Source: Streptomyces sp. NBC_00162 (GTDB lineage Bacteria > Actinomycetota > Actinomycetes > Streptomycetales > Streptomycetaceae). Taken from it: DNA of 64,000 nt. The translations under genes were made by a program, and so were the position numbers. Within the stretch, counting starts at the first letter, position 1. Every line of letters starts with the position of its first letter. Positions 53,714 through 64,000 of the stretch are shown in pieces. A model generated the notes under the pieces. The model ran no database searches. It was not told the DNA's origin and saw only the letters and a list, made by a program, of their open reading frames with translations. The stretch covers positions 5,704,001-5,768,000 of the forward strand of contig NZ_CP102509.1 of the NCBI RefSeq assembly GCF_024611995.1. The letters are read 5' to 3'.

Positions 53714-54655
53714 ATGAGCGATCGTTCCCCCGAGTCCACCAGCCCGCACCGCGCGGGCTTCGCCTGCTTCGTCGGCCGCCCCAACGCGGGCAAGTCGACC
53801 CTCACCAACGCACTCGTGGGCACCAAGGTCGCGATCACCTCCAACCGGCCGCAGACCACCCGCCACACCGTCCGCGGCATCGTGCACCGCCCCGACGCCC
53901 AGCTCGTCCTCGTCGACACGCCCGGCCTGCACAAGCCGCGCACGCTGCTCGGCGAGCGCCTCAACGACGTCGTGCGGACCACCTGGGCCGAGGTCGACGT
54001 CATCGGCTTCTGCCTGCCCGCCGACCAGAAGCTCGGCCCCGGCGACAAGTTCATCGCCAAGGAGCTCGCGGGGATCAAGAAGACCCCCAAGATCGCCATC
54101 ATCACCAAGACCGACCTGGTCGAGTCGAAGGTGGTGGGCGAGCAGCTCATCGCCGTCCACCAGCTCGCCGAGGAGCTCGGCTTCGAGTGGGCCGAGATCG
54201 TCCCCGTCTCGGCGGTCGGCGACACCCAGGTCCAGCTGCTGGCCGACCTGATCGCGCCGCTGCTGCCGGAGAGCCCGCCGCTGTACCCGGAGGGCGACCT
54301 CACCGACGAGCCCGAGATGGTCATGGTCGCCGAGCTGATCCGCGAGGCGGCGCTGGAAGGCGTACGGGACGAGCTCCCGCACTCCATCGCCGTGGTCGTC
54401 GAGGAGATGATCCCGCGCGAGAACCGCCCTGCGGACCGGCCGCTGCTCGACATCCACGCCAACGTCTACATCGAGCGGCCGAGCCAGAAGGGCATCATCA
54501 TCGGCCCGAAGGGCGCCCGCCTGAAGGAGGTCGGGATGAAGTCGCGCAAGCACATCGAGGCGCTGCTCGGGACCCCGGTCTTCCTCGACCTCCACGTGAA
54601 GGTCGCCAAGGACTGGCAGCGGGATCCCAAGCAGCTGCGCAAGCTCGGCTTCTGA
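53714..54655 (+). CDS. era: GTPase Era, ribosome assembly factor
   Basis: Binds 16S rRNA near the anti-Shine-Dalgarno end and assists 30S maturation. 313 aa. G1 GRPNAGKSTL near 17-26, switch region, G3 DTPGLHKPR near 74-82, G4 TKTD near 134-137, and a C-terminal KH domain (IIGPKGARLKEVG near 268-280). ATG at 53714; GGGGAG lies 10 nt upstream, and an in-frame ATG at 53705 is less well spaced. The upstream DUF916 frame continues into era with no stop, so a long fused product could be predicted wrongly. Confidence 0.94.
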   Translation: MSDRSPESTSPHRAGFACFVGRPNAGKSTLTNALVGTKVAITSNRPQTTRHTVRGIVHRPDAQLVLVDTPGLHKPRTLLGERLNDVVRTTWAEVDVIGFCLPADQKLGPGDKFIAKELAGIKKTPKIAIITKTDLVESKVVGEQLIAVHQLAEELGFEWAEIVPVSAVGDTQVQLLADLIAPLLPESPPLYPEGDLTDEPEMVMVAELIREAALEGVRDELPHSIAVVVEEMIPRENRPADRPLLDIHANVYIERPSQKGIIIGPKGARLKEVGMKSRKHIEALLGTPVFLDLHVKVAKDWQRDPKQLRKLGF

Positions 54656-54704
54656 TCCTTCTCGGCCCGGGACGGGCGGCCGGTACCGGCCGCCCGGCAG
54701 TGGG

Positions 54705-55358
54705 CTACGGCAGCCGCCGTACCTTCAGCGCGTTGTCCGGACGGCTCCCGGGCCGGCCGTCAGGGCCGGTCAGGGGCTGTACGTGCGCCTCCGCGAGCAG
54801 GACCTCCCAGCCGCCCTCGGGCAGCTCCAGCTGCGCCAGGACCTCGTCCGGGGTCGGGAAGTCGATGTCCGCGTGCTTGTCCGGGTCCCACGAGGGCCCG
54901 CCCGCGTGGCCCGCGATCAGCAGGATCCCGCCGGGGGCCACGGCCGCGGCGGCCGTGCGCAGGATCCGCTCGCGGGGGAAGTCCCCGTACGAATGCAGGA
55001 AGCACGCGGAGACCAGGTCGAACTCCCCGGCGGGGAAGGACTCCGCGAGGTCGTGCCGCTGCCACTCGACGCGGTCGGAGAGCTTCGCCTCCGCGGCGTG
55101 CTCGGCCGCCCGCTCCAGGGCCACCCCGGAGATGTCGGTCCCGGTGACGTGCCAGCCCTGCCGGGCCAGCCACACCGCGTCGGCCCCCTCGCCGCAGCCG
55201 AGGTCGAGGGCGCGGCCGGGGGTGAGGTCCGCGGCCTCGCGGACCAGGACGTCATTGGCCTTGCCGCTCCAGATGCGGTTGCTCTCGCGGTAGCGGGCGT
55301 CCCAGAACTCCTCGCCCGCGGCGGGTTCGTCGTGGTGGCGGTGCTGATGGTCGGACAT
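54705..55358 (-). CDS. Class I SAM-dependent methyltransferase
   Basis: 217 aa. SAM-binding motif I ALDLGCGEGADAVWLARQG near 50-68, then VTGTDISGVAL near 71-81 and VEWQRHDLAESFPAGEFDLV near 98-117. The N-terminal EFWDARYRESNRIWSGKANDVL is typical of TehB/SmtA-like methyltransferases. A His-rich start (SDHQHRHHDE) may bind metal. The substrate is unknown; TehB-like members act on small molecules or metalloids. It is convergent to era. Confidence 0.88.
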   Translation of the reverse strand: MSDHQHRHHDEPAAGEEFWDARYRESNRIWSGKANDVLVREAADLTPGRALDLGCGEGADAVWLARQGWHVTGTDISGVALERAAEHAAEAKLSDRVEWQRHDLAESFPAGEFDLVSACFLHSYGDFPRERILRTAAAAVAPGGILLIAGHAGGPSWDPDKHADIDFPTPDEVLAQLELPEGGWEVLLAEAHVQPLTGPDGRPGSRPDNALKVRRLP

Positions 55359-55461
55359 GGGGGCTGCCTCTTCCTGTTCGGGTCTGCCGATACGGCCGAT
55401 GCTGCGCCGGTACCGCTCGCGCGCGCAAATACCGTTGCCGTTCCGGCAAACCCGCCGGGCC

Positions 55462-56289
55462 TCAGGCGGGGGGCTCCGCGATCAGCGCCGTCGCCACGCG
55501 CCGGAAGCCGATGCGCCCGTAGACGCGGGCCACGTCCTCGTCCCCAGCGGAGAGGAAGACCGTACGGGCGCCGCGTTCCAGGGCCTGCGCGACCAGGGCC
55601 GCCGTGACCCCGAGGGCCAGGCCCTGGCGGCGCGCCGACGGGAGCGTGCCGACGCCCACCACTTCGGCCACGTCCCCGACCGGGTTGTACTGGCCCGAGC
55701 ACAGCACCACGCCGTCGCGGACGGCCGCCGCCATCGCGGTACGGCCCGACGCGAGCATCCCGGACACCCGCGCCCGGCGCTCCGCCGCCTCCGGAGCGGC
55801 CGTCGCCGCCGCCAGCTCCGCCGGCCCGGCCTCGCCCACGGCCGTCCCCGGGTCCGCGAAGGCCAGCGCCGGGACCGTCACCGCAGCAGTGAGCAGCGGG
55901 TCGTCCGCGCCGAACAGCCGTACCTCCGGATGCGCGGGGGTCGGAATGGCGGCCTGGTCCAGGACCATCAGCGGATGCGCGTGGACGTGCAGTCCGGCAG
56001 CCTCCACGGCCGCCCGCAAGGAGGGGCTGTTTTCAGCCACCCACTCGAAGGACTCGGGGACCTTCAGCTCCCGCTGCCGGGCCAGCACCCGCTCCACGTC
56101 GGCCGCGCTCGCACCCGGGCCGCCGCCGGCGTCGAGCGCGGGCCGCGCGTAGTACTGCCAGCCCGCGCCCTCCTGGACGAACAGGGTCAGCGGACCGAAG
56201 TCCTCGGCCCGTGCCCCGCCCACCCGCGGCACCGTGTCGTAGTAGCGCTCCAGCTCGGAGAGCGTCGAATCGATCATGTGGTCGGTCAT
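55462..56289 (-). CDS. GNAT family N-acetyltransferase
   Basis: About 275 aa. The C-terminal half carries the acetyl-CoA site: EVVGVGTLPSARRQGLALGVTAALV near residues 205-229 (the Q/R-x-x-G-x-A/G motif) and the end VYGRIGFRRVATALIAE. The N-terminal half is a second, degenerate GNAT-like domain with an acidic region. ATG 56289 (MTDHMIDS) is used; an ATG at 56301 is an alternative. The target is unknown. A small inhibitor gene and a metallopeptidase gene follow upstream on the same strand. Confidence 0.83.
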   Translation of the reverse strand: MTDHMIDSTLSELERYYDTVPRVGGARAEDFGPLTLFVQEGAGWQYYARPALDAGGGPGASAADVERVLARQRELKVPESFEWVAENSPSLRAAVEAAGLHVHAHPLMVLDQAAIPTPAHPEVRLFGADDPLLTAAVTVPALAFADPGTAVGEAGPAELAAATAAPEAAERRARVSGMLASGRTAMAAAVRDGVVLCSGQYNPVGDVAEVVGVGTLPSARRQGLALGVTAALVAQALERGARTVFLSAGDEDVARVYGRIGFRRVATALIAEPPA

Positions 56290-56316
56290 CGGGCCATCCA
56301 AGCAAAGAGGCGCTGC

Positions 56317-56586
56317 TCAGGCACCTTCTTTCAAGACCCGTGAGATCAGCGCCCGCTGTGCGTCCGACAGGTTCGGCTCCTGGCAGGACACGGTCCGCCC
56401 GTCCACCGTGATCCGGTACGAGAACCCGTCCCGTACCGGTCCGCCGGTGTGACCGGGCGGACCGGGCCGCAGCGCCAGCTGCGCCAGGGCCTGCCACTCG
56501 GCCTCGTCGGCCAGGCCCGAGGTGTCCACCTCGACGCGGCGCTCGATGCCCGTGAAACCGCCCGTCCGTACCACCTGAATCCGCAT
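56317..56586 (-). CDS. Emfourin-like protealysin inhibitor
   Basis: 89 aa from ATG 56586 (MRIQVVRTGGFTGIERRVEVD...), a compact beta-rich protein with SYRITVDGRTVSCQEPNLSDAQRALISRVL at its C-terminal half. It starts 10 bp after the stop of the M4 peptidase gene, the classic placement for emfourin, a slow tight-binding inhibitor of protealysin-like proteases. A longer in-frame ATG at 56616 would begin inside the protease gene. The function is inferred from neighbours and family resemblance. Confidence 0.78.
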   Translation of the reverse strand: MRIQVVRTGGFTGIERRVEVDTSGLADEAEWQALAQLALRPGPPGHTGGPVRDGFSYRITVDGRTVSCQEPNLSDAQRALISRVLKEGA

Positions 56587-56596
56587 GGGTGCCCTT

Positions 56597-57685
56597 CTAC
56601 CCCGCCAGCGGGACACCCACCGCCGACCACGCCTTCTGGAGCGCCTGGTGTTCCGCGCCCCCCTCCCCGAACCGGGTCACGGCCGCGGCCGTCGACAGCC
56701 GGGCGAAGTCCGCGAAGTCCGCGTCCGAGGCCAGCTGCCCGCCGGTGAGGGTGTCGTACCAGATCTGCCCGGCCCGCTCCCAGGCCTTGCCGCCCAGTTC
56801 GGTCGCCACGACGTAGAAGGCGTGGTTGGGGATGCCGGAGTTGATGTGCACCCCGCCGTTGTCGCGCGAGGTCTCCACGTAGTCGTCCATGGTCGCCGGC
56901 TGCGGGTCCTTGCCGAGCTCGTCGTCGTCGTACGCCGTCCCCGGCGCCTTCATCGACCGCAGCGCGACCCCGGTCACGTTGGGCCCCAGCAGCCCGGCCC
57001 CGATCAGCCAGTCGGCCTCGTCGGCCGTCTGCTCCAGCGAGTGCTGCTTGATCAGCGAGCCGAAGACGTCGGACATCGACTCGTTCAGGGCGCCCGACTG
57101 CCCGTGGTACGTCAGATTCGCGGTGTACTGCGTCACCCCGTGGGTCAGCTCGTGCCCGATGACGTCCACCGACACCGTGAAGTCGAGGAAGAGGTCCCCG
57201 TCCCCGTCGCCGAAGACCATCTGCTGGCCGTCCCAGAAGGCGTTGTTGTAGTCCTCGCTGTAGTGGACGGTCGCGTCCAGCGGCAGCCCGGAACCGTCGA
57301 TCGAGCGCCGTCCGAAGCCCTGGAGGAAGAGTTCGTACGTCGCCCCGAGCCCGGCGTACGCGCGGTTGACGGTGGCGTCCTTGCCCACCGGGTCGCCCTC
57401 CCCGCGGACCTTCTTCCCGGGCAGCCGGGTGCGGTGCTGGGCGTCGTAGATCGTCCGGCTCGGCCCGTCCTGGCCGGGCACCTCGACGAGCGCGGGCACG
57501 ATGCCGCGGGCGGTGGTGACCCGGCGCCGGGTCCGCAGCAGGGCGTCGCGCTCCAGGGTGCGCAACGCGAGATCGGCCCGCCGCGCGTCCGCGGACAGGG
57601 CGGCCTTGTCGAGCAGGTGGGGCGGCACGACGGTGCAGAAGACGGAGTGGCGGTGGTGAGTGTGGGAGGCATTCATGCCCGGCAA
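56597..57685 (-). CDS. Protealysin-type M4 metallopeptidase
   Basis: Thermolysin-fold zinc protease, 362 aa. HELTH (zinc ligands and catalytic Glu) near residues 178-182, NESMSD with the third zinc ligand near 201-206, and HINSGIPNHAFY near 270-281 with the active-site His. A short N-terminal prosegment (about 1-70: PPHLLDKAALSADARRADLALRTLERD) is characteristic of protealysin, which lacks a signal peptide and may act in the cytosol. ATG 57685; a second ATG follows 9 bp later. The emfourin-like gene is immediately downstream. Confidence 0.88.
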   Translation of the reverse strand: MPGMNASHTHHRHSVFCTVVPPHLLDKAALSADARRADLALRTLERDALLRTRRRVTTARGIVPALVEVPGQDGPSRTIYDAQHRTRLPGKKVRGEGDPVGKDATVNRAYAGLGATYELFLQGFGRRSIDGSGLPLDATVHYSEDYNNAFWDGQQMVFGDGDGDLFLDFTVSVDVIGHELTHGVTQYTANLTYHGQSGALNESMSDVFGSLIKQHSLEQTADEADWLIGAGLLGPNVTGVALRSMKAPGTAYDDDELGKDPQPATMDDYVETSRDNGGVHINSGIPNHAFYVVATELGGKAWERAGQIWYDTLTGGQLASDADFADFARLSTAAAVTRFGEGGAEHQALQKAWSAVGVPLAG

Positions 57686-57877
57686 TGTGGCAGTGCGTCA
57701 TGACGGTGTCACTACCTGCGACCATGATTCATTCGGTTGTCCGAAAGCCGTAACGGCAGGTTGACGGATCGACCTGACCTGGATGGGAGCGAAAGAGGCC
57801 TAGCTCACATTTGGTACAAAACGGACCACCGGGTCTTGCATACTGAAACAGGTCCCCCGCGTACAGCGCGGCTCGGC

Positions 57878-57883
57878 TAGGCT
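57878..57883 (+). promoter_or_regulatory. -10 box of the leuA leader
   Basis: TAGGCT, 9 nt before the leader-peptide ATG at 57893. No convincing -35 was found. Confidence 0.4.
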
Positions 57884-57892
57884 CGGCCCATC

Positions 57893-59807
<1,915 letters not shown>

Positions 59808-59820
59808 CCCCTCGTACGTG

Positions 59821-59852
59821 AACCCCGTCCCTCCCTCCGGAGGGGCGGGGTT
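59821..59852. terminator. Terminator after leuA
   Basis: A 14-bp stem with one G-U pair (59821-59834 with 59839-59852) and a 4-nt loop, 14 bp past the leuA stop. It also lies at the end of the convergent SDR gene. Confidence 0.85.
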
Positions 59853-59867
59853 CCGTCGTTCCCGGAT

Positions 59868-60626
59868 TCAGCGCGCGAGGTAGCCGCCGTCCACCGGCAG
59901 GATCACGCCCGTCACGAACGAGGCCGCGTCGGAGGCCAGGAACGCGATGACCCGGGCCACCTCCTCCGGCTCGCCGATCCGGCCCATCGGGTGGGCCTCG
60001 GTGATCTCCTCCAGGTACTCCGGCCCGCCCGGCTCGTCCTCGAGCGCGACGACCCGCTCCGTACGGATGGTGCCCGGGGCCACCGCGTTGACGCGGATCC
60101 CGTGCGCGGCCCACTCCACGGCGAGGTGCTTGGTCAGACCCGACGCCACGAACTTCGCGGGCCCGTACGCCGCCTGCCGGGCCTGCCCGGCCACCCCCGA
60201 GATCGACGAGACGCAGACCAGCGCACCGCCGGGCCGCGGCTGCGCGGTCATCGCCTCGATGGAGTACTTGCAGGTCAGGAACATCCCCCGGCCGTCGATG
60301 GCCATCACGTGGTCCCAGTCCTCGGGGCTGGTCTCCCGTACGTCCGAAAGGGGGAGCACCCCGGCGTTCGCCACGGCGACGTCGAGCCGCCCGTACGCGC
60401 CGACCGCGGCGGCCACCATCGTGCGGTTGGCCCCCGGATCGGAGACGTCACCGGCCACGACGGTGATCTCGTGACCCTCTTCGGCCAATTGCGTACGAAG
60501 GGCCTCCAGGCCGGGGGCGTTGACATCGGTCGCGGTCACCCGGCCCCCGGAGCGGGCCAGCAGCAGGGCGGTGGCACGGCCGATGCCGCTCGCGGCGCCG
60601 GTCACCAGACAGGACTTCTCGTTCAT
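59868..60626 (-). CDS. SDR-family oxidoreductase
   Basis: Classical short-chain dehydrogenase, 252 aa. Cofactor site TGAASGIG near residues 9-16 (TGxxxGIG), acidic Asp38-type residue (ATDVNAPGL) that suggests NAD rather than NADP, NAG near 86-88, the active Ser in VSSISG near 138-143 and YGPAK near 153-157 (catalytic Tyr and Lys). Substrate unknown. A single ATG start. Convergent with leuA. Confidence 0.9.
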   Translation of the reverse strand: MNEKSCLVTGAASGIGRATALLLARSGGRVTATDVNAPGLEALRTQLAEEGHEITVVAGDVSDPGANRTMVAAAVGAYGRLDVAVANAGVLPLSDVRETSPEDWDHVMAIDGRGMFLTCKYSIEAMTAQPRPGGALVCVSSISGVAGQARQAAYGPAKFVASGLTKHLAVEWAAHGIRVNAVAPGTIRTERVVALEDEPGGPEYLEEITEAHPMGRIGEPEEVARVIAFLASDAASFVTGVILPVDGGYLAR

Positions 60627-60835
60627 GTGGCCGAGGGTAGGGAAAAGGGCGAGGTGGCGCGGGGACGGCGGGGGCGCAGATCGGCCAAGTCCGCGTCGCG
60701 CGGCATGTTGTCTTGTCGCACGACTGACGCATCCTCACCGATGTGGCTAACATCACGCGAAACCGTCCGGCGATGTTGCCGGGCGGGGGCCCCGCCCGTG
60801 TCCGCAGGACTACGGGGGAGTGACGGAGGTGCGAC

Positions 60836-61531
60836 GTGCTGCCAGTTCGGGGTGGGGACGGCCGGAAGCTGATGGTCTGGGGCATCCGCACCACCTGGAG
60901 CACCGTGGGCGACGGGGAGTTCTTCTGCCCCGCCTGCGGTGGGGACCGCAACTACCGCAGGCGGACCGGGCGCCGCCGCTTCACCGTCCTCGGTGTGCCG
61001 CTGCTGCCGCGCGGCAGCGCCGGGCCCGTCGTCGAGTGCCAGGGCTGCCGGGAGCGCTTCGACACCGAGGTCCTGGACCACCTCACCACCACCCGCTTCA
61101 CGGCCATGCTGCGCGACGCCGTGCACACCGTGGCGCTGGCCGTGCTCGCGGCGGGCGGGACGGGCTCGCGCAGCGCGCTGGAGGCCGCCGTGAGCGCCGT
61201 ACGGGCCGCGGGCTTCCAGGAGTGCACGGAGGAGCAGCTGGAGTCCCTCGTGGACGCGCTGTCCACCGACGAGGGGCGGCTCGGGCTGTACGACGTCCCG
61301 GAGTGCTGCGGGGCCGCGCTGTCGATCGAACTCCACGAGGCGCTTGAGCCGCTGGCCCCGCACCTGGCGGGCCCCGGCCGTGAGTCGATCCTGCTCCAGG
61401 GCGCGCGGATCGCGCTCGCGGACGGCCCGTACATCCCGGCCGAGCGCGAGGTGCTCTCCACGGTCGGGGCGGCGCTGCGCATCGACGCGGACGACGTGGC
61501 CCGGCTCCTGTCGGCGGTGCGCGCGCCGTAG
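60836..61531 (+). CDS. TerB-family protein with zinc-ribbon N-terminus
   Basis: 231 aa. Two Cys pairs, FCPACGG near 30-36 and ECQGCRE near 65-71, form a zinc ribbon. The rest is a TerB-like helical domain (AMLRDAVHTVALAVLAAGG; RIALADGPYIPAEREVLSTVGAALRID), which is also found in tellurite-resistance and phage-resistance-linked proteins. The acidic metal-binding residues of TerB are partly present (ADGPYIPAERE). GTG start; no operon partner. Confidence 0.78.
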   Translation: MLPVRGGDGRKLMVWGIRTTWSTVGDGEFFCPACGGDRNYRRRTGRRRFTVLGVPLLPRGSAGPVVECQGCRERFDTEVLDHLTTTRFTAMLRDAVHTVALAVLAAGGTGSRSALEAAVSAVRAAGFQECTEEQLESLVDALSTDEGRLGLYDVPECCGAALSIELHEALEPLAPHLAGPGRESILLQGARIALADGPYIPAEREVLSTVGAALRIDADDVARLLSAVRAP

Positions 61532-62083
61532 CCGGGCTCTTCCGCCACCCCCGAAACGGCCCGAAACGGGCTCCCCAGACGTAACGATCCGGCCACGTGG
61601 GGCCGATTTCAAGATTTTCGCGCGTCCGGTGAACCGCGGAGCCGATCGCTCCGTGCCCGGACCGTCCACCCCTTGGACCACCGGAGCGGGCCCCTTCGCG
61701 TGCGCCTGCCCGCATCCAGGCGAGGGCTGTATACGCAGGTCAACCCGTAGGTGCGGTGCGGTCGAGCCGTGGTCGTGCCGTAGGAACGCCTGCCTCCGGA
61801 CGGCACCCCGTTTACTCCTGTGTGCTGAGCTCCACCACTGGAGAAACCTACAGATCTGGCCGCCGTGGACGTCAACAGTTTGTGGAAGTCGACGATATCT
61901 GTGAGGCCCTTCACAGGCGTTCAATTCCGGTCACACGACGAGACGCCGCCGTTAACACAGCGGGGCTTCGATTCACGTGAACGTACTGACAACCCTGGCG
62001 GACCAACGGGTTAGCGACCCACTTCGACCAGGGACAACCAGATCTCCTCTCACTTACCTCACCTCTTGAAGGGCAAGGCAGAG
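61532..62083. other. 552-bp intergenic region upstream of the NCS2 permease
   Basis: No gene is seen. The region is more A/T-rich than its neighbours, especially 61840-62060. It holds a consensus Crp site at 61899-61916, several T-rich promoter-like stretches such as GTTAACACAG near 61950, and a long untranslated leader before the permease. I do not recognise a known riboswitch. Confidence 0.6.
61899..61916. promoter_or_regulatory. Consensus Crp-type operator upstream of the NCS2 permease
   Basis: CTGTGA-GGCCCT-TCACAG: exact TGTGA-N6-TCACA core with one further symmetrical base on each side. It lies about 170 bp before the permease start. Streptomyces Crp recognises this type of sequence. 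Confidence 0.65.
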
Positions 62084-63592
62084 ATGGCACGTGTCGCCGC
62101 CCGGCTTTCCGAAAACGGAGAGCAGAGCACGCACCCGGTCGACGAGGTGCTCCCCCTCCCCAAGCTCGCGCTGTACGGCTTCCAGCACGTACTCGCGTTC
62201 TACGCCGGCGCGGTGATCGTTCCGATCATCGTCGGCAACGCGCTGAAGCTGAGCCCTGAACAGCTGGTCTACCTGATCAACGCGGACCTCTTCACCTGCG
62301 GTATCGCCTCGATCATCCAGGCCTGGGGCATCGGCCGGATCGGTGCGCGACTGCCGCTGATCCAGGGCGTGACCTTCACTGCCGTCTCCCCGATGATCGC
62401 CATCGGCCTCGGCGCGGGCGGCGGAACCGCCGCGCTGCTGGTCATCTACGGCGCGGTCATCACCGCCGGCATCGCGACCTTCGCCTTCGCATGGCTGCCG
62501 GGGAAGGCGTTCCGGACGGTCATGCGGCTCTTCCCGCCCGTCGTCACCGGCACCGTGATCACGGTTCTGGGCATCGTCCTGATCCCGGTCGGCCTCAACG
62601 ACGCGGCGGGCGGCCTCGGCAGCCCCGACTTCGGCGACCCGAAGAACTTCGCGTACGCCGGCGGCACGATGCTCTTCATCCTCGTCCTGATGAAGATCGG
62701 CAAGCAGTTCCTCTCCAGCATCTCCATCCTGCTCGGCCTGGTGGCCGGCACCGTGGTCGCCTTCCTCCTCGGGGACGCGAAGTTCGGCGACGTGAGCAAG
62801 TCCGACTGGGTCGGCGTCACCACGCCCTTCCACTTCGGCGTCCCGAAGTTCGAGTGGTTCCCGATCGTCCTGATGCTGATCGTCATGCTGATCACCATGG
62901 TCGAGACGACCGGTGACACGTACGCGGTCGGCGACATCGTCGGCAAGGACGTCGACAGCGAGACCGTGGCCCGCGCCCTGCGCGCCGACGGCGCCGCGAC
63001 CGCCCTCGGCGGTGTCCTCAACTCCTTCCCGTACGTCGCCTTCGCCGAGAACGTCGGCCTGGTGCGGATGACCAAGGTCAAGAGCCGGTTCGTGGTCGTG
63101 GCCGCCGGTGTGTTCATGATCATCCTGGGGCTGCTGCCCAAGGCCGCCGCGATCGTCGCCGCCGTCCCGCACGGAGTCCTCGGCGGCGCCGCGACCGTCA
63201 TGTTCGCCATGGTCGCCCTCGCCGGTATCCAGACCCTGGCCAAGGTGGACCTGAAGGAGGAGAAGAACGCGCTGATCGTGGGCGTCTCCCTCGCCTTCGC
63301 CCTGCTCCCCGCGACCGTCCCGGTCTTCTTCACCAAGCACATGGACGCGGACCTGTCCTCGCTCCTCAACAGTGGTGTCACCCTCGGTGCCACGACCGCC
63401 ATCGTCCTCAACCTGATCTTCAACGGTCTGACCAAGGACGACGCACCGGCCGTCGCCGCGGTCGAGCTGCCCGCCCAGCCGACGGCAGCCCCGGCGGACG
63501 CCGAGAAGGCCGAGAAGGCGGACAAGGCCGAGGAGCCGGTCGAGGCCGAGAAGGCGGTCGAGACGGACGAGGCGCAGACGCCCGCCTCCTGA
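62084..63592 (+). CDS. NCS2-family nucleobase:cation symporter (uracil/xanthine permease type)
   Basis: 502 aa, about 14 hydrophobic segments. [29 protein letters not shown] near 23-51 (helix 1) and [17 protein letters not shown] near 93-109 are conserved, and the signature [18 protein letters not shown] near 275-292 and [18 protein letters not shown] near 311-328 match helices 8-10 of NCS2 transporters. The C-terminus is unusual: a long Glu/Lys/Ala-rich low-complexity tail ([24 protein letters not shown]). ATG 62084; a TTG at 62066 is an alternative. Expected substrate uracil or xanthine. Confidence 0.9.
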   Translation: MARVAARLSENGEQSTHPVDEVLPLPKLALYGFQHVLAFYAGAVIVPIIVGNALKLSPEQLVYLINADLFTCGIASIIQAWGIGRIGARLPLIQGVTFTAVSPMIAIGLGAGGGTAALLVIYGAVITAGIATFAFAWLPGKAFRTVMRLFPPVVTGTVITVLGIVLIPVGLNDAAGGLGSPDFGDPKNFAYAGGTMLFILVLMKIGKQFLSSISILLGLVAGTVVAFLLGDAKFGDVSKSDWVGVTTPFHFGVPKFEWFPIVLMLIVMLITMVETTGDTYAVGDIVGKDVDSETVARALRADGAATALGGVLNSFPYVAFAENVGLVRMTKVKSRFVVVAAGVFMIILGLLPKAAAIVAAVPHGVLGGAATVMFAMVALAGIQTLAKVDLKEEKNALIVGVSLAFALLPATVPVFFTKHMDADLSSLLNSGVTLGATTAIVLNLIFNGLTKDDAPAVAAVELPAQPTAAPADAEKAEKADKAEEPVEAEKAVETDEAQTPAS

Positions 63593-63608
63593 TCCTCCCA
63601 AGGGGTGC

Positions 63609-63646
63609 TGGCCCCTCGTCCGGACTCTGGTCCGGGCGGGGGGCCA
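63609..63646. terminator. Terminator after the NCS2 permease gene
   Basis: A 16-bp stem with two G-U pairs (63609-63624 with 63631-63646) and a 6-nt loop, 17 bp after the stop. Confidence 0.8.
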
Positions 63647-63678
63647 TCGCTGTCCGTGGTGCGGGTGACAATGGGCGC

Positions 63679-64000
63679 ATGAGTCTGTTCCGCGACGACG
63701 GCATCGTGCTGCGCACCCAGAAGCTGGGTGAGGCGGACCGCATCATCACGCTGCTGACCCGCGGCCACGGCCGGGTGCGGGCCGTCGCCCGCGGGGTCCG
63801 GCGTACGAAGTCCAAGTTCGGTGCCCGGCTGGAACCTTTCTCCCACGCCGACGTGCAGTTCTTCGCCCGCGGCAGCGAGCTGATCGGGCGCAGCCTGCCG
63901 CTCTGCACCCAGACCGAGATCATCGCCCCGTACGGCAACGGCATCGTCACCGACTACGCCCGCTACACCGCCGGCACCGCCATGCTGGAGACCGCCGAGC
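63679..64000 (+). CDS. recO: DNA repair protein RecO, 5' part (cut by window edge)
   Basis: The first 107 residues are present: [41 protein letters not shown], the OB-fold N-terminus of RecO, which works with RecR to load RecA on gapped DNA. The frame is open to the edge. GACAAT ends 6 nt before the ATG with no ribosome site, so it is probably leaderless; the layout matches hemW almost base for base. Confidence 0.9.
   Translation, partial: MSLFRDDGIVLRTQKLGEADRIITLLTRGHGRVRAVARGVRRTKSKFGARLEPFSHADVQFFARGSELIGRSLPLCTQTEIIAPYGNGIVTDYARYTAGTAMLETAE

Noticed and set aside
61532..62083. A small gene or riboswitch in the long gap before the permease
   Set aside because: Open frames here are short, cross-strand and without ribosome sites. 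I could not recognise a known purine or other riboswitch core by eye.

Overview
The window is high-GC actinobacterial chromosome. Gene content, gene order and codon use point to Streptomyces or a very close relative. Diagnostic features are GTG starts, ATGA overlaps, promoters lying 6-8 nt from the start codon, and the proB/proA - SCO2584/SCO2583-like - nadD - LCP - rsfS - leuS - comEA/comEC - holA - rpsT - lepA - hemW - hrcA/dnaJ - phoH/ybeY - era - leuA - recO backbone. It reads as core chromosome: no integrase, transposase, CRISPR array or rRNA operon was seen. SCO numbers and gene symbols are given from memory of S. coelicolor and were not checked by search.

Layout. Positions 1-6.9 kb hold an envelope-glycopolymer block: galE, a GT4, a large GT2-TagF fusion, a polyprenyl-phosphate GT2 and a GtrA-like flippase. 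Positions 7-17 kb hold proline synthesis (proB, proA), two spore-wall-type membrane proteins sharing an exact N-terminal motif, an M48 peptidase, nadD, a TagV/PdtA-type LCP transferase, rsfS and a histidine phosphatase with an apparent CTG start. At 17-17.7 kb two identical tRNA-Ala(GGC) genes flank a small zinc-ribbon protein. At 17.7-21 kb leuS follows a short Leu-rich leader ORF and terminator. Positions 21-31 kb carry DegV, comEA, comEC (frame-disrupted as read), a YceI protein, holA, rpsT and lepA. Positions 31-43 kb carry fadD, hemW, DUF308, DUF3097, an MBL hydrolase, CIRCE-hrcA-dnaJ2, a flavin oxidoreductase, rsmE, HIT, RNase Z and an MFS transporter. Positions 44-54.7 kb carry a PfkB kinase, phoH-ybeY-CNNM-YjbR, a degenerate cytidine-deaminase-like protein, MFS and GlxA-type AraC genes, a WxL/DUF916 secreted pair and era. 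Positions 54.7-64 kb carry a methyltransferase, a GNAT protein, a protealysin-emfourin pair, leuA behind a second Leu leader peptide, an SDR, a TerB protein, an NCS2 permease with a consensus Crp site, and the 5' end of recO.

How the parts work together. The glycopolymer genes, the LCP transferase and the SCO2583/SCO2584-like membrane proteins plausibly act in one process, wall teichoic acid synthesis and attachment during sporulation; this is inference from synteny. Both leucine-using genes, leuS and leuA, have short leader ORFs with consecutive Leu codons followed by terminator-like hairpins, suggesting attenuation by leucyl-tRNA supply. hrcA-dnaJ is under CIRCE control. Several genes look leaderless.

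Caveats. comEC (both ends) and the DUF916 gene (middle and end) show single-base frame problems next to C-rich runs. These may be residual assembly indels or real lesions.
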